Assembly: GCA_026874595.1 (NCBI GenBank)
Contig: CM049318.1
Location: 41,770,456 to 41,834,455, forward strand
DNA length: 64,000 nt
Direction: 5' to 3'
Origin: Sipunculus nudus
Taxonomy: Eukaryota; Annelida; Sipuncula; Golfingiida; Sipunculidae
The translations under genes were made by a program, and so were the position numbers. Below are positions 24,090 through 36,629 of this stretch, in pieces. The notes under the pieces are model-generated. The model ran no database searches. It saw only the letters and a list, made by a program, of their open reading frames with translations, and was not told where the DNA came from. Numbering within the stretch: the first letter of the stretch is position 1; every line of letters starts with the position of its first letter.

Positions 24090-25560
24090 GCTACAGATAA
24101 GTTAATTTCATACAGAACAAGAAGCTAAGATACCGCTGCACGACTGGAAAAGAAGGAACGTGATATCTTTTTGAAACGCTGCAAATTTGGGGCGCAGGAT
24201 TCGATGCGTGGTTTAGGAGGGATGCAGTTATTGTTATAGTTCTCGCCGCCCGACACTGAATACGTTGAATAGCGATTAATGTGCTTGGACAGCTGCCCCA
24301 TACAGTTAAGCCATAGTCTGTTATTAGCTGGACAAACGCATGATATATTGTTAGAAGAAACTTTTGTGGATGAAATTTGCCAAGTCTGTGTAATAGCCCT
24401 ATTTTGCAACATAACTTTATAAAAAAACTGCAGAAGTCTGAGATTTCCATGTGAGATGTGATTCAATTATGAGGCCAAGGTGACAGTATTAATTAACGCT
24501 CGGGATAACATGCTCATCAATACTGATTTGTTATGTATTTGATGTTTGCGTTGTTTGGAACTTATTAGCATTGTATAGCTGATTTTGTGGCTTTTCTGGA
24601 GCATTTGGTTATTTGGTCTACAGCTCTCAGCAGCTTATGTTGTGCAGCTTATGTTACTCAAGCTGTGTGCGTATAAAGAATGATGTCATCAGCATAAATT
24701 GAACATTAAGTGTCTGTTAGATATAAGGGGGGAAATCGTCGAGATATAATAATAACAGAATCAGCAAAAGCACCGTGCCTAATGGTTCCCCGGTATTAAA
24801 TGTGCTCAATTCAGAATTATGGCTATTGAATCGGACGAACTGCTTTCGGTAATACATGTATAAATAATTGTAACTTCAACTATGCTAATTCCCACTTACG
24901 CCATGTTGTTTTAATTTACCCAACAATATCGTGATTTAAAGAATCAAAACCTTTTTTTAAGGTCGAGAAAACATATGGAGTTTATTAGCCAATTATCAAC
25001 CTAAGCAATGCGGTTTTGATGGAGTTATTAGCGAGAAAGGCAGTTTGTTCGGAGGATATTAAACGCTTGTGGTTAAGGTAACTGAGGTAATGACGTTTTA
25101 TGTGCTTCTCTAAAATTATTATGACATGGCATGTAATTGAAATCGGCTGATAGTTGTTAAGTTCAGAAGATTTTCCTTCACCCTTGAAAATAGGAACAAC
25201 TCTCACACATTTCAAGTCTGGAGGAACAGATCCTGAATTCAGCGTTAAAATCAGAATATGTGCCAGCAATGGCGCTAAACTGTCCGCAGACTCCCCCTAG
25301 CAATAACCAGCTTTCTTCTCTAGTTTAGCAAAATGTTGATCAACTTCCTTTGCTCATTTGAGGGGTGGAAATTTGAGATTGAGTAAAGGTAGGTTATTCG
25401 TGTATATCATCATCTTCGTTAAGGCTTCGGTTAAAGTTTTACCAACTGAAGCAAAAAAATTGTTTAGTTTATCTGCCATGAGACAAGGGATATTGTAACT
25501 TAAACAGGAGTTATACGTGTTTTATTGTCTTTAGGGGAGATTGACGACTGGGCCTTGTGC
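24090..25560 (-). pseudogene. CR1-like ORF2: reverse transcriptase and C-terminal part
   Basis: On the minus strand a DKLNNFFASVGKTLTEAL stretch (near 25440-25490) precedes the RT. The frame 25269-24985 follows: LTLNSGSVPPDLKCVRVVPI, then FKGEGKSSELNNYQPISI and LEKHIKRHYLSYLNHKRLIS, which are RT fingers motifs. YADDIILYT, the catalytic motif, is at about 24675-24700 (complement). The thumb region in frames 24466-24091 includes AFVQLITDYGLTVWGSC and IQRIQCRAARTIT. Stops and shifts lie between these pieces. This is a target-primed reverse transcriptase relic, not functional. Confidence 0.85.
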
Positions 25561-25566
25561 TTTTAA

Positions 25567-26713
25567 GGCCAAGTCATACAAGCCTACGATTGTCTACGAT
25601 CACTTATGACTACATGGTCAGTACTAGTCGTTGCCGATTTCCAGCGACATGTTGCATGGTATTAAGTACATTGGGCCACTTTACGAGCGGTCGTAATCAG
25701 TTGGTGGAAGTTGTAGGATATATATATATATCGGAACCTTGGTGTTTGAGGGTGCACCCCTTTTTATTTTTGGAACCAGGTGATTTATCGGACCACAAAA
25801 CAGTTGTGTCACCTGTCACCTACACTGGTACATTTTGTATACAAAAGAAATATTATTATAACATCGTACATTTTCCAGTTTGCTCAAAGTTGATCGAAAT
25901 TTGTAAAGAAAATCATCATAGATATATCGAAATGTAATTTGCATCAGAATATGATTAATATGATTATTTTATTTTATTTTTTACAGATTATATTATGAAT
26001 ATCCAGGGACACAATATACATAAAACAATTCGGTATTAAGAAGTAGCCAGTTTCTAGCTATTTCAGGTGTAGAATTCCCTAAAATATGGAACAATATAAT
26101 GGAACTATAAAAAAGTGATCTTTTACCAAAATTACCAACATTTTGAGGGGATATACCCCTCCTATACACTCAGCCATGCATTAAATTTCAGTTCACCATG
26201 TATGGATTATATGCCCTAGATCATACAAATTCAAGTTTACCTGGCCCTTTGTATGTATCTATCTATGTGCCAGTCACGTGTTCACGACAAGTCGCACGAC
26301 TCGTCGTACCACTAATCGGGATCAGTCGTGATCATTCTTAACCACTCGGTATCTGGTCGTAGCCTGTCTCACGACCTATCGTACGACAAGTCGGTATCAG
26401 TCTGCGACTGCTCGGTAGCTCAGATTGCTACCGATCACATAAGACTACCTCCGACCACTCGTAAACTAGTCGTACGACAAGAAAAGAGTACATCCGATTC
26501 TCCAAGACAACTGCTGATTAGTAAGGATTCGGAACCGTTCACAATCAACTTACGACTGGTAAGGAGTACTTATGACCACTTCAGACAACCTACGACTTCT
26601 TGCAACCAGTTACGACATGTCGTACGACCTTTCCACGACTACTTACGATTTTTCAGTCGTAGGTAATCGTAACCTGTCGTAAACTGGTCGCAGGTGCATG
26701 TGTGACCGGGGCT
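25567..26713. mobile_element. TIR element B inserted in the CR1-like LINE, TTAA flanks
   Basis: TTAA occurs at 25563-25566 and again at 26714-26717, directly outside inverted ends GGCCAAGTCATACAAGC (left) and GCATGTGTGACCGGGGCT (right). The 1,147-bp insert separates the RT part of the LINE from its linker and endonuclease, so the insertion is real and younger than the LINE. The right 450 bp is dense in TCGTACGAC/GTCGTA-type subterminal motifs. No transposase frame is present. A TTAA duplication fits Kolobok or piggyBac types; the ends do not decide between them. Confidence 0.8.
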
Positions 26714-27600
26714 TTAATAAGAATGCTTCTGATGTCGGATCATGTAGGTGACCCGATAACGAAATTTTACTAAATCTCGCCCATAGTTTCGGATCATTAT
26801 ATGACACGGCAGATTTACGAATGCGTTCACGGTTATATATAAGGCGCTGAATATCCGCTGACATCCAGAGATTATATCAATCGTTTCTCACTCTAAATGT
26901 TCTAAAAGGTGCGTGTAATTTACATATGGCCAGGATTTCAGCTCGCCATAGATCCCAAGCTGAGACAACATAACTTACTTTGAAAAGGCAACGGAAAATT
27001 TACGATGACTGAATCGATCGCCTGATAGCACGGGGATCAAAATTCTTAAAGGATCGCACTCTAATAAATTTGGTTTCGCTTTTATAGCGTCTGCCTCCTG
27101 AAAGCCGGGTAAAAATAATGTAGTGGTCGCTAAGTGACCACGGATAACGCCGGATTACGAATACTAGGTGTATTTGTAAATAATAAATCAATCATACTGG
27201 ATGTTGTTGCAGTGACCTGAGTTGGGTTAAAAGTTGACGACGGTTGAACAGTGACCCTATGTTTACCAATTTAGTATTTACTTAGGTACCGAGAGTATTA
27301 TAATCAATATTTAAATCGCCCCAAATCACTGTATGAATATGTTAATCCATGGCCTTGAAAATGTTATAAAAAACAACTGTTAAAATGTAGTTTTTTGTCA
27401 AAATGTAGAGACCTCTATTTACATCCGATAAGGGTGAGACGTCTGTTTATCTGAATTTTTCGAACCAGATTGTTTCCAGATTAGTTTGAGAGAGTGATGG
27501 ACATAAACAGCAACTCCCCCACCTTACCTATTTCGGTCTTTCAGGTAGACAGTTTACATGCGTTGCAATGCTAACGTCCAAACAAGCAACATGGACGAAA
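26714..27600 (-). pseudogene. CR1-like ORF2: endonuclease and linker
   Basis: On the minus strand the endonuclease core shows IWGDLNIDYN (about 27287-27330; the usual G-D-[FL]-N motif), a LTQ...SMIDLLFTN-like segment, then LSDHYII (near 27120; the S-D-H catalytic motif), followed by KSETKFIRVRSFKNFD. The linker frame 26864-26714 reads SADIQRLIYNRERIRKSA and DPKLWARFSK, the usual segment between endonuclease and RT. Element B interrupts the gene immediately after. Several stops are present. Confidence 0.85.
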
Positions 27601-27843
27601 CAAACCTTAAGGAGGAGCGAGAGTTCATCGAACTTGGAAGGAAGGCGTCTAACATTAACAAGTGAATTAAAGGAAGCTATTTGCTAACTGATACATTGTA
27701 AGAGTGTTTCTATAAAAGTACCACCTTTTAGCATGCAATGAGATGGCCAATTGTGACCGACGGGAATATAACTGTCAACTGTGTGACCATGTAAGTTGCT
27801 CCTGTTGTAAGGGGTAATATTGTATTACCGCTTGCATTAGAAA

Positions 27844-28560
27844 TTATTTTAATGAGGCTAAACTTTTGATAACATCACATATTTTTGAACGGAAGGCCTT
27901 TGTGCCTTCCTTGTTAAGGTGTTTTTGGTCAGACTTTATGGTGAATGGACCAAGGTTACCATTGATAAATCCGTATTGTCTATCCTTTTTTTCAGCATGA
28001 ATTTCTAATGCTGCACTGAGAAGTCGGATTCTTCTAGAATAGATCGTGGAGGGTCTGCTAATTACAGTGCTAATACTGACATGCTTAATACAAGGATTCT
28101 GTTTGATTACTGGTACAATCTTCCGAAATTTTCGAATACTTGTGTCTGCATTCTCATTGCTTACATGATTAGTGCGAGTTTGCATGAGAAGATGATAAGA
28201 TTTGATTTGATATATCTTATCAATAGTTAATGTCAAAGTAAATGCACCGGAGTTGACATGCACATTAATATTTGATGCGGAAGAGAGGTCAGCAGAGTGC
28301 AAGTTCTTTGTGTTTGAGTCTATTGGTTTTGATATTGTTGACTTGCATTTTGTTCACCTGAATTCGTTCAGGTTAATTTTCTCCATACTTTTTACTACGG
28401 TTTTCCAGTTATTTGTGCTATCTCGGATGGCTTGTTTGAGTTTGTCTTTGATTGATACGGCCAAATTATCAATCTATGGACTCCACAGTGCGCCAGTCAC
28501 TAACAAAATGCAATTTAGTATTCCATTCTTATCGGCTACGTTTTAATGCTGTTCGTTGTC
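27844..28560 (-). pseudogene. CR1-like ORF1 with SGNH-type C-terminus
   Basis: The minus frame 28302-27844 is open for 152 codons. Its second half, KHVSISTVISRP, then GFINGNLGPFTIKSDQKHLN and KEGTKAFRSKI, matches the end of the SGNH/GDSL esterase-like domain found in ORF1 of CR1-type LINEs, including the HLN-x-x-G block near the catalytic His. Upstream, up to about 28546, another frame carries a helical segment (IKDKLKQAIRDS) of the same ORF. It lies just upstream of the endonuclease, as expected. Frame changes split it. Confidence 0.7.
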
Positions 28561-28739
28561 TTTTACCCTGTCTTTCTTAAATCTCTGACAGAATTACAAT
28601 ATTTATCGAGATAATATGACTCTTTTGGAGGTGCATACATAATCGTTTTTTAATCAATAATTCAAACATGCAATCGATTTAATTAATTGAAACACCACTA
28701 ATATACATTTATATATATATATATAATATATATATATAT

Positions 28740-28779
<40 letters not shown>

Positions 28780-31700
28780 TGTGATCTTTTGACACGCAGA
28801 TACATCGAGACATTTATAGAAGTTTTGGCTTCCGCCATACATATATACCAGACCATGCATGCTTGAAAAAGGGGGCATTTTTAACTACTTTGCTCTGGCA
28901 TTTAAGGTTTCCATGCAAATATTTGTTTATATGACACAGAAACATTCTTCTTTATTTGAAAAAGATGAGCCGGTGCCATCGCTTTTTTTTTCCGCTGTCG
29001 TGCCAAGGGAATGAACTTAGTGTGTTTGCAGTGCATATACCACAGTATATTTAGTTTTTGCAGCAGCGCCACCATATGGCAGCCCTGTAAACTATGATGA
29101 ACAGGCCGTCGATGGCTCATGGGAAATTTCTCTATCAAACACATTTGATCGTGGAATGTTTTCTTGAATCTCTAAATGTGATTTGTTTGAAAGCGGAAGC
29201 CGTATCGATACATAACTCTGTTCTTATATACTCGGGCTTAACGCCTTGTCCAAGTAAACGAGCTAGGTAAAATTAAAGGTAAAATAGAATTTATATATAA
29301 CTCGTATATAATAAAGGGAAGAAACCCATGTATGAGGCCAAATGTTTCACTGCTGTTCGGTATTATGCGTGGATTGTTCCCCCTGATTTCCTAGGTCGAC
29401 AAAGCTTTGAGTGCCCCCTCTAAACCGGCCCCTTGCGGAAAAAATGTACTATACCGAATACGCGAGAGTGTGTAATTTCTTGAATAAACATGTTCGTCGA
29501 GAAGATATGCAGAGAAGCGGCACCAATATATCGATAAATAGCAGACATAAATCAGTTTTTTATTGTACTTTGATGAGCTGGTAATGACGATGGGCGGTCT
29601 GTCATTATTGGCGGTAAGCTCTAGTGACGTAATTGTGACGTCATTGAGGTTGAACGAATCATTCTTCTCTGAATAGGCAACTGATGATGTCCAAGAATTT
29701 CCTCAACGGTGAAAAATTAATTGCCTAAACTAATCTGTAATTCATGGCAATAAATCTGGAGTAATTAATTTTCCATTTCATATACCCCAGCTAGACTACA
29801 TTCGTAAATAGAAATTTAATAAGTGTCCGTATTGATGATTAGTGGCGTTGCTGGCGCGAAGTTAAATTTTCGATTCCTTGGCCTTAATTGAAGACAGTGA
29901 CCAACATCTTAGCGGTCATAATCTTCCAGCTGAGCCCCAACACGGCCCTTCATCAGACAGAGAATTAATTATTATTTGCTAATTTGGAGATGTCTCCCGT
30001 TCAGCAAGGATTCCAGCTTCGCAATATTGGCAAACATGGAATGTAAACAGAATGTCTCCACGTCATTTACGTTGCTGTGGACGACTCTCTCAGAACGGAA
30101 TGCCCGGGGCTGCAAGGTAGCTTACACGTGTCACTTTAACCGATTTTTTGTACTCAGTTGTTATCAAATTGCAACATTATTTGTTTAACAAATATGTAAT
30201 CTTTTATGTTTCAAGAAAAATACTGAAAGTCTCAGAGCATTGTACCGTGGAAATGAATCGTATTAAATGTTTCTTTTTAATACAGAGAGTATACGTATAT
30301 ACCTGTTGTTTAAAATTCTTAAAAGATATCTTTTCTGTTAAAACTGTTATTTTAGTGTATGTATAATATTTTATAAATGCAAGCATCAGGGCTTTCAATA
30401 TATTCAAATGTAAATTATTGATAGAAGTTCGTAAATTTATTTGCGCTGTCTGATTTAACCTCATTGATTGGGCCTCTATAATGAGGCCTGTTTCTCAGAC
30501 TAATTTGAGGCTACAGGTAATAACACATGAAAACCTTTGTCAAATCTACCGTACGTGTTCATATTTCTTGCCTTTCTAATAATAAGTGACCCAATCTCAT
30601 TGAGACACAAAGGAGAGCAAACATGAAGATAAAAATATGTGCAACAAGGACAGGGGCGGATTTAGTCCCTCCCTTTTGGACTTAAAAAATCTGTGAAATA
30701 AAAAAAATAATCACTTAATATAGAAAACAAACCAAAAATGCATCATGACGCATACTGTGGATTGCAGCATTACACCCTTGATTTTAAAGGTGTTTTCTAC
30801 ACTAGGGGATTGCCAACTCTCGATTCTACTGAATGAAATTAAATTGCGGGTTCGTCTTCGAGTCAATTTACTTAAATGGAGAGCAAGATTAAATAGTTTA
30901 CCCTCTGCTTAGAAATATAAATGTTACTGTGTATGCTTCATTTTAAGTAAAGATAATAATCGTACAGAAATCATGAAGCACATACTCTCTGACAAGAGTG
31001 ATAATCGATGTGAATTTGGTTATTGTGGCCTCGGTGACCTGTATAGCAGACATTCCTTAATATGAAACACTCATTCTGATAATTTTCAAAATCGCTGAGC
31101 ATAAATTATGTATTATATCATACTAATAAAATATTCCTCATTTACACAGAATTGCTTCATAAATGTCACTGCTTTGCTCCATTAAAGTGTTTTTATCTGC
31201 GAACAAATTAATGAATTAGTTGCGATTTTTCTTGTGCACAAGTGATGTCAGGGACGATACGGATATTTTTCTTAAAATCTTGTACCAGACGAAACCGTGA
31301 CATCACACTGCATATCGTCACTATCAATAAACGCGCAACACTTCACAATTAGCAGAACTTATTTAATCTGCTGTGCTGATACGCGTGAGTTTTTATATTT
31401 GATTAAATTTACCATTTAATGACAACTCTATGCCTTCTTTACATAATCTTTAGATTATTATCAGCCTCTGCGATTAGTAAGATCTATCCGTTTAATAGCA
31501 TGGTGTTAGTTTTGACAGACAGCTCACAATGGTATTATACCAAGGTACAAACAAAACGTATCTTACACAATCGTCATTAGAATTTGAAGAAAGCAACTGT
31601 CATCAACTATTGACACGACTCGGCTTTTTGTCGCGTTATTGGATCACGATAAATAATGCTGTCACTTTTTGTCCAGGATTATTTTCGGGACAGGCCCTTG

Positions 31701-32639
31701 TATATCAAATTTATGTCATCAGTCGACTCTCGTATACCCACAGTGCGTGTCTATTAAGGTAGACCTCTCCTCTGTATCTGGAGCTAATAAAGAAGACTTG
31801 TTCACAATGTCTTACATAATATCTTGGTCTTTTTTTCATCTACCCAATCTTACATATACAACCGGTACTCTTCAACGTTTCGCAAAAATGAAACTTTTTC
31901 TTCGTGGATACAGTATTATGCCATTTCTAATTGTTTCATGCATCCTCAATATTCTCAATAAAAAGTCAAGAACAAAAAAGGGTTCTTTAACGCATGCACA
32001 TTTGATCGACTGCACACATCCTCTAGGACCTTTTATTGCACATCATTATTTATAACTGACCACAATACAGTTGGATTCAGATGCAACAGATACAGCGGCG
32101 TTGCATATGAGAAGCGGCCGCACCTAGAATGTCCCCACTTTTGTGAACTATTTTTATCTGCCCCATTTGCAATCAAGCAAAGACCATAGACTTCGTTAAC
32201 TGGCATGTGAAATATGTAAAATCTGTCTTCAACAAAACCCAAATGGATTAATATAAGTAAAGTTCTAACAATAACATGCCAAGCTGAGGGGACGTAGACG
32301 ATAACATCCAATAACGCTTAATTAAACCCACACAGGTAACGTAAAATAAGACAGGCCGGAAAACAGTTATGTAAAATGTGCCTTAAGATTATAACTGTAT
32401 ACAGTTACAGAGATCTTCGCTGGTGCATGAAGGACACACAAAAATTAAACATGTCTCAACGTATCAAGCATGGGTCCCTTGTTATTTAAACATCACGTAC
32501 ATGTACACAATCCTAGATACAATGTAGCTGAAAGAGTTGCCGCAAAATGTTTCTGATTGGCAGTTGCTGTAAACTATTTGCCTAAAAATCAAGGACATTG
32601 ATAAATTGAAACTAAACTAGATATGATGGAAACACGTGT
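28561..32639. other. No gene seen; (AT)n tract at 28711-28776
   Basis: Long AT-rich stretch. It includes an interrupted AT microsatellite at 28711-28776. Overlapping plus and minus frames at 31529-32311 reach 128 codons but show no known domain, and their composition is like that of neighbouring non-coding DNA. Confidence 0.45.
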
Positions 32640-33215
32640 GTCAGAGAGAGAGAATTGAGTTGCTGCGTTTAAAAATTAGTATGAAGAACTGCAAAAAGGT
32701 TTTGAAGAGAGCAAAAAGAGGATATGAAGAAAACTAGAGAGGATATGATGTCTGCTGACTATCTCAAAAAGTGAAAACTGAAATTAAAGACTTAAACAAT
32801 TGAATGAGGTGGAAAAAGTGGTGAAAAAGGGTGAAACTGCACAGTGATTACAAAATAACTAGTTAAAAAGGTTGATGAAATATTATCATGGAGACTGCGC
32901 AAGGAATGTAGGAGCTGCCTATCAAAACAAAGCAAGATTAATCCATGTGAAATGCCTGAGACGTGCTGACAGAGACGCTATACTAGAAGACCCCCTGAAA
33001 GTATTCCAAAGAAATGAAAATATAATCCAAGGAAAGCAGGTATTCGTTTCAGACGATATTCACCAGGCAACAAGAGATAAGCACAAGCAATTGATGGTAA
33101 AACAGAGGGAATTCAGAAAGAATGGATGACTGATCTATATCCCAAGGCCGTAAGTAACCAGAGTCCTCACGTACAAAGAAGGGCCAAAAGGATCAAGGGA
33201 ACCAATTAACATTTT
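32640..33215 (+). pseudogene. L1/Tx1-like ORF1 remnant
   Basis: The first part (32640-32850) has repeated Lys/Glu-rich heptad-like sequence with stops, like a decayed coiled coil. The open frame 32872-33129 follows with LIHVKCLRRADRDAILED, then QGKQVFVSDDIHQATRDKHK. This is the RNA-binding (RRM/C-terminal) region of L1-type ORF1p, in which a 'P-x-x-hydrophobic-KF...D+' strand is followed by an 'I-x-x-D-x-...-R-+' segment. The next frame continues with DLYPKAVS and a basic tail. Confidence 0.65.
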
Positions 33216-33309
33216 TCAGACCAGTGAAATGGACAGTTGATATCAAACATTTATCAAACGTGAATTTTTATTAATATATAATGGAGTAACACACAGAGCG
33301 ACAAAATAT

Positions 33310-35100
33310 GGTCGAAGCTTGTTGCCTAAAAAGAATCTGCATTGAAATATAAAAACGCAAAGGAAAACAAGAAATATATAAAATTTAAAACTAGGGAAAA
33401 TTCAATCAAGCTTTCGAAGGATAAAGCAAAACATTCTAAAAAAGAATTGACAGATCTAGAAAAGCGTGTCACCGAAATGAAAAGTAACGGACTGAAGAAT
33501 ACCAACTGCAAAAACGGAAATTGATGAATGCTATCATAAAATATCGGAAGGAGTTACTATTAGATCTCGAGTACAATGATATAAACACGGAGAGAAATGT
33601 AACACATTACATATTTTTGAATTTAGAGAAAAGAAATTCAAGTAAAAGCAGCATGAGAAATCTGCTTCTGAAGAAGGGAAAGCTAACAACAGAACAGCAA
33701 GACATTAAAAAATATTTTTTAAAAATGAACAGAAAGCATGGATGTGCGAAAATAAATGTGAAGATTTTTGCAAACAATTGCTTTAAATTGTATATATAAA
33801 GAAGAGCAAGCAGAATTTAGTGAACCAATATGCCAGTTACGTGATGTTCCCAATGCCAAGCAAAAATCGAAAGGATATTATTAGTTTGCTGCATTCATCA
33901 CGACAGATGAGCCTTATTATAATAAGTACAGGTGTAAAAATAATTATTAAAATTTTCGCAAATATACTTAATGATTACTGTCAAATATTATAAGTAAGAA
34001 ACAGTTTGCGTTTGTTGGGGAAAGGACCGTAGAGGAACCAATAAGAATTTTGCTTGATATTCTAGATTACATGGATCGAGAAAGAAAACAAGCCTGAAGT
34101 TCTTTTGCAGCAGACTATGAACATTTTTTGAATCATTAGAATACTGTTTCATGAACTGTATCTTTCCACAATATTTCCTAAGATGGAATCGTATAATGCA
34201 AAGTCGACTAGAAAATTGTGTTCTTAATAACGTTCCACAGGGTGAAAAGAGTGGTCTGCATCCTCGTTTCATCCTTGTTTCACGAGGATCAGCCTATTAT
34301 ATCGATGAATCCCCATCTCCGTACTGTTCTTATTATCCATGGAAAATGTTAACTCAAATAGCTGCGCGAAACACGAACATTGTGGGATTAGATATTTTTT
34401 TATATTGGATCAAATCTCTGCTATTTCAAATAGCCTTTTTTACAGACGGCCCAACATTTTTATTTAGAAATAAAGAATCGTTGAAAGAAAACTGTTTACG
34501 TTTAAAAGGTATATTTCGCTTTAGTTGAATCGTCAGAAATCTGAAGCCGCATAGATGGTTGAGAAGAGAAATCTACTTGAAATTGAGTCTATAATAGGAT
34601 GGACTTTAATGTAGAGATTATACGGGGTAAATGTAACATTTAATTAGGAAATGAACAATTGATTGCATTTTGATGAAATAATAGACAGTATTCAATTAAC
34701 ATAAGAACATATACGTTACGTATCTTATCACTGCATGGTAAAATCACCGTTTTAAAATCCCTCATAATGTCCAAGGCGATGTATATGTGTACAACGTGCA
34801 AATTTCTCTAAATAATTCCTCTAAATAATTAAGCCAATTCCTCTGTTTTGTTGACAAAATTAAAGAATATTTTGTTAAATTTTTATTGAAAGCCCCAAGG
34901 GCCAAATATTAGGGATAAATTGACAGGTAGTTAGGAATATCGGCTTTAGAAGATACGGTTAAAGCAAAGGGGATACTCTTGATTATAAAATGTTTGAAAT
35001 TAGCATATAAATAAGTACCCAAAGACAGATAAAAATATTAGTCAAATACATTGCTTTCATTATCTTTAATCAGGCAATAATATACATTTATTTTTTAATA
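33310..35100 (+). pseudogene. L1/Tx1-like ORF2: linker, reverse transcriptase, C-terminal region
   Basis: The linker frames (33342-33524 and 33521-33799) read KFKTRENSIKLSKDKAKHSK, then THYIFLNLEKRNSSKS, a hallmark of the L1/Tx1 segment before RT. RT pieces follow: IIKIFANIL (33940), CVLNNVPQGEKSGLHPRFIL (34215-34285), and a ruined catalytic box FFTDGPTFLF (34430-34465), where F/Y-A-D-D is expected. After it comes LKLNRQKSEA. The C-terminal part around 34830-35010 shows a KFLLKAPRAK-type segment and KGILLIIKCLKLAYK. The reading frame changes often. Confidence 0.75.
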
Positions 35101-35402
35101 AGGGATGGCCAGTCAACCAGAACCAAACAATCTAAACAATCTAATTCCAGGTCCGGTATTTATACCCGGAAATCATGCATTACGTAGCGACATTTTGCTC
35201 TAAATTTATTTGGTGAGGTCATGACGAGGGGTAACACGGTTCATCAATTAACTATCGTTGTTTGTATCATTATTTGCAAAGGACAATTAATGGTCAATTT
35301 TAACATTTATAATAGACCTTGCCCGTCAAGCGGCAAGCTTAAGATCAGACCGACTTGCACGTGCTTGTTGCCTCTGCTAGGAGGCTATGCGTTCATTCCA
35401 GT

Positions 35403-35403
<1 letters not shown>

Positions 35404-35440
<37 letters not shown>
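35404..35440. repeat. (GT)n microsatellite
   Basis: About 18 GT dinucleotides at the left edge of the first dispersed-repeat copy. Confidence 0.95.
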
Positions 35441-35441
<1 letters not shown>

Positions 35442-35660
35442 TGTTCAGAACATAATCCCATGAAATTTCCAGGGCATATCGGAAATGGGCAAATGAAGAA
35501 TCGATTAGAATTTTTTAATGGATCCAGCTCAAGATCCGGATCCAGGAACGTCATCATGGAATATTCACAAATGTATGGTCACTTAGGCATGAATAAACCT
35601 GTAAATATTGGCCGAATATGTGAACGGCGGAGGCTTACATTCATTGTATTAGTGTTCTTA
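35440..35660 (+). repeat. Dispersed repeat, copy 1
   Basis: Shares with the copy at 36630-36900 the ordered phrases TTGTTCA-AACATAA, GGGCA-T-GGAAA-GGGC, AATGAAGAA, GATCAAGATCC-type, AACGTCAT, GAATATTCACAAATGTA and GTCACTTA-GCATGAAT. Both copies are in the same orientation and about 1.2 kb apart. GGATCC/AAGATCCGGATCC motifs dominate the middle. I infer an interspersed repeat; the family is unknown. Confidence 0.65.
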
Positions 35661-36629
35661 ATAAATATAATTTTGGTCCCTTCATATTAGTTGTGAACTG
35701 TCAGTTATCAAAATGCCCGGTGCTGCTCTACGTAAGGCACCGCTTGATAAAATTTAATCATACGCACAGACATGCGATAACGTATGAGGGAGGTCACTGG
35801 ATGATACTTGCCTTTGCTATTCACAACACTCGGTCATTCCTTTGTGATTAGGTTGATATTTGACATGACCGCATGTTGTGAATCAACGTGTCTTTATTTT
35901 CCAATTTTTCTCATGCAGCTGCGCATAGGCCCATTTTATCTATTCCATTTTTATTTCCATTCAGTAAGAGTTTATTGGAAATGCTTTTAACAATATTGCA
36001 TTTTGCGTCCCCCTTGATGTCTGCAACATCTGAACACCCATTATTAGCTACTTTAGAAGATAAATTAATGTAAGTGGTTGTCTCATTTTACACAGACAGT
36101 CTAAATATATTAATTGCTTTTTGCCTAAATCTGTTTTATTTTATATATTCAAATATCTTTATTTATATATATTTCTCGCTATCAATCTTTCTACTTTTGA
36201 TCTTTCAATCTATCTATAAAGGTTCCTACGTGGATAAAATGATATAAATAATTTAATCGATCGATGTATTTATATGTGTCTATTCATAACATAGCCAACT
36301 GCAAATGGAACAAATGTGGTCTTCCAGGGTTAAAATCAATAAATGTAAACATACATGTTACATTGGTAAATGCTAGGTCATTTGTGTTAGGGCCGTAATA
36401 CAGAACAGACCGGTGTGCGCTTACACACTGCCTTTTTTTACAGCACATGTGCGTAGTTCCTGGGTCAAAATACCAGAGTGATGGTGAAAGGCGGGAATCA
36501 AATAGAGCAAGGAGCCTAACAATAATCTTAAGCCTCAGAGGAGTGATCGTCGGCATGTGTTCCGCTGCATATTGCTAGTATTGTGTACATGTTTATTGTT
36601 GCTTCCAATGTGTTTGTGTGTTTTATTTG
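35661..36629. other. No gene seen
   Basis: AT-rich spacer between the two dispersed-repeat copies, with no domain. Confidence 0.4.

Larger units (their letters stand above)
24090..28560 (-). mobile_element. Degenerate CR1-like non-LTR retrotransposon, split by element B
   Basis: Read on the minus strand, the order is ORF1 (28560 to 27844), apurinic-type endonuclease (about 27600 to 27000), linker (26890 to 26714), then element B (26713 to 25567), then the RT domain with C-terminal region (25560 to 24090). Frames are broken throughout. An ORF1 with an SGNH-hydrolase-like C-terminus plus an EN-RT ORF2 is typical of the CR1 group. I cannot choose between CR1, L2 and relatives. Confidence 0.8.
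32640..35100 (+). mobile_element. Degenerate L1/Tx1-like LINE lacking its endonuclease
   Basis: An ORF1-like region (32640-33215) is followed after only about 100 bp by the ORF2 linker (33310-33800), RT (33930-34560) and C-terminal region (34560-35100). The endonuclease that should start ORF2 (roughly 700 bp) is absent, so an internal deletion joined ORF1 to the linker. No poly-A tail or target duplication is evident. Many frameshifts and stops are present. Confidence 0.75.

Noticed and set aside
30651-30665. hAT-like terminal motif CAGGGGCGGATTTAG
   Set aside because: No matching inverted end or 8-bp duplication was found nearby, so a single 15-bp resemblance is not enough.
31529-32311. Overlapping plus and minus frames up to 128 codons as a host gene
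   Set aside because: No domain, no consistent codon pattern and no splice context; they look like chance openings.
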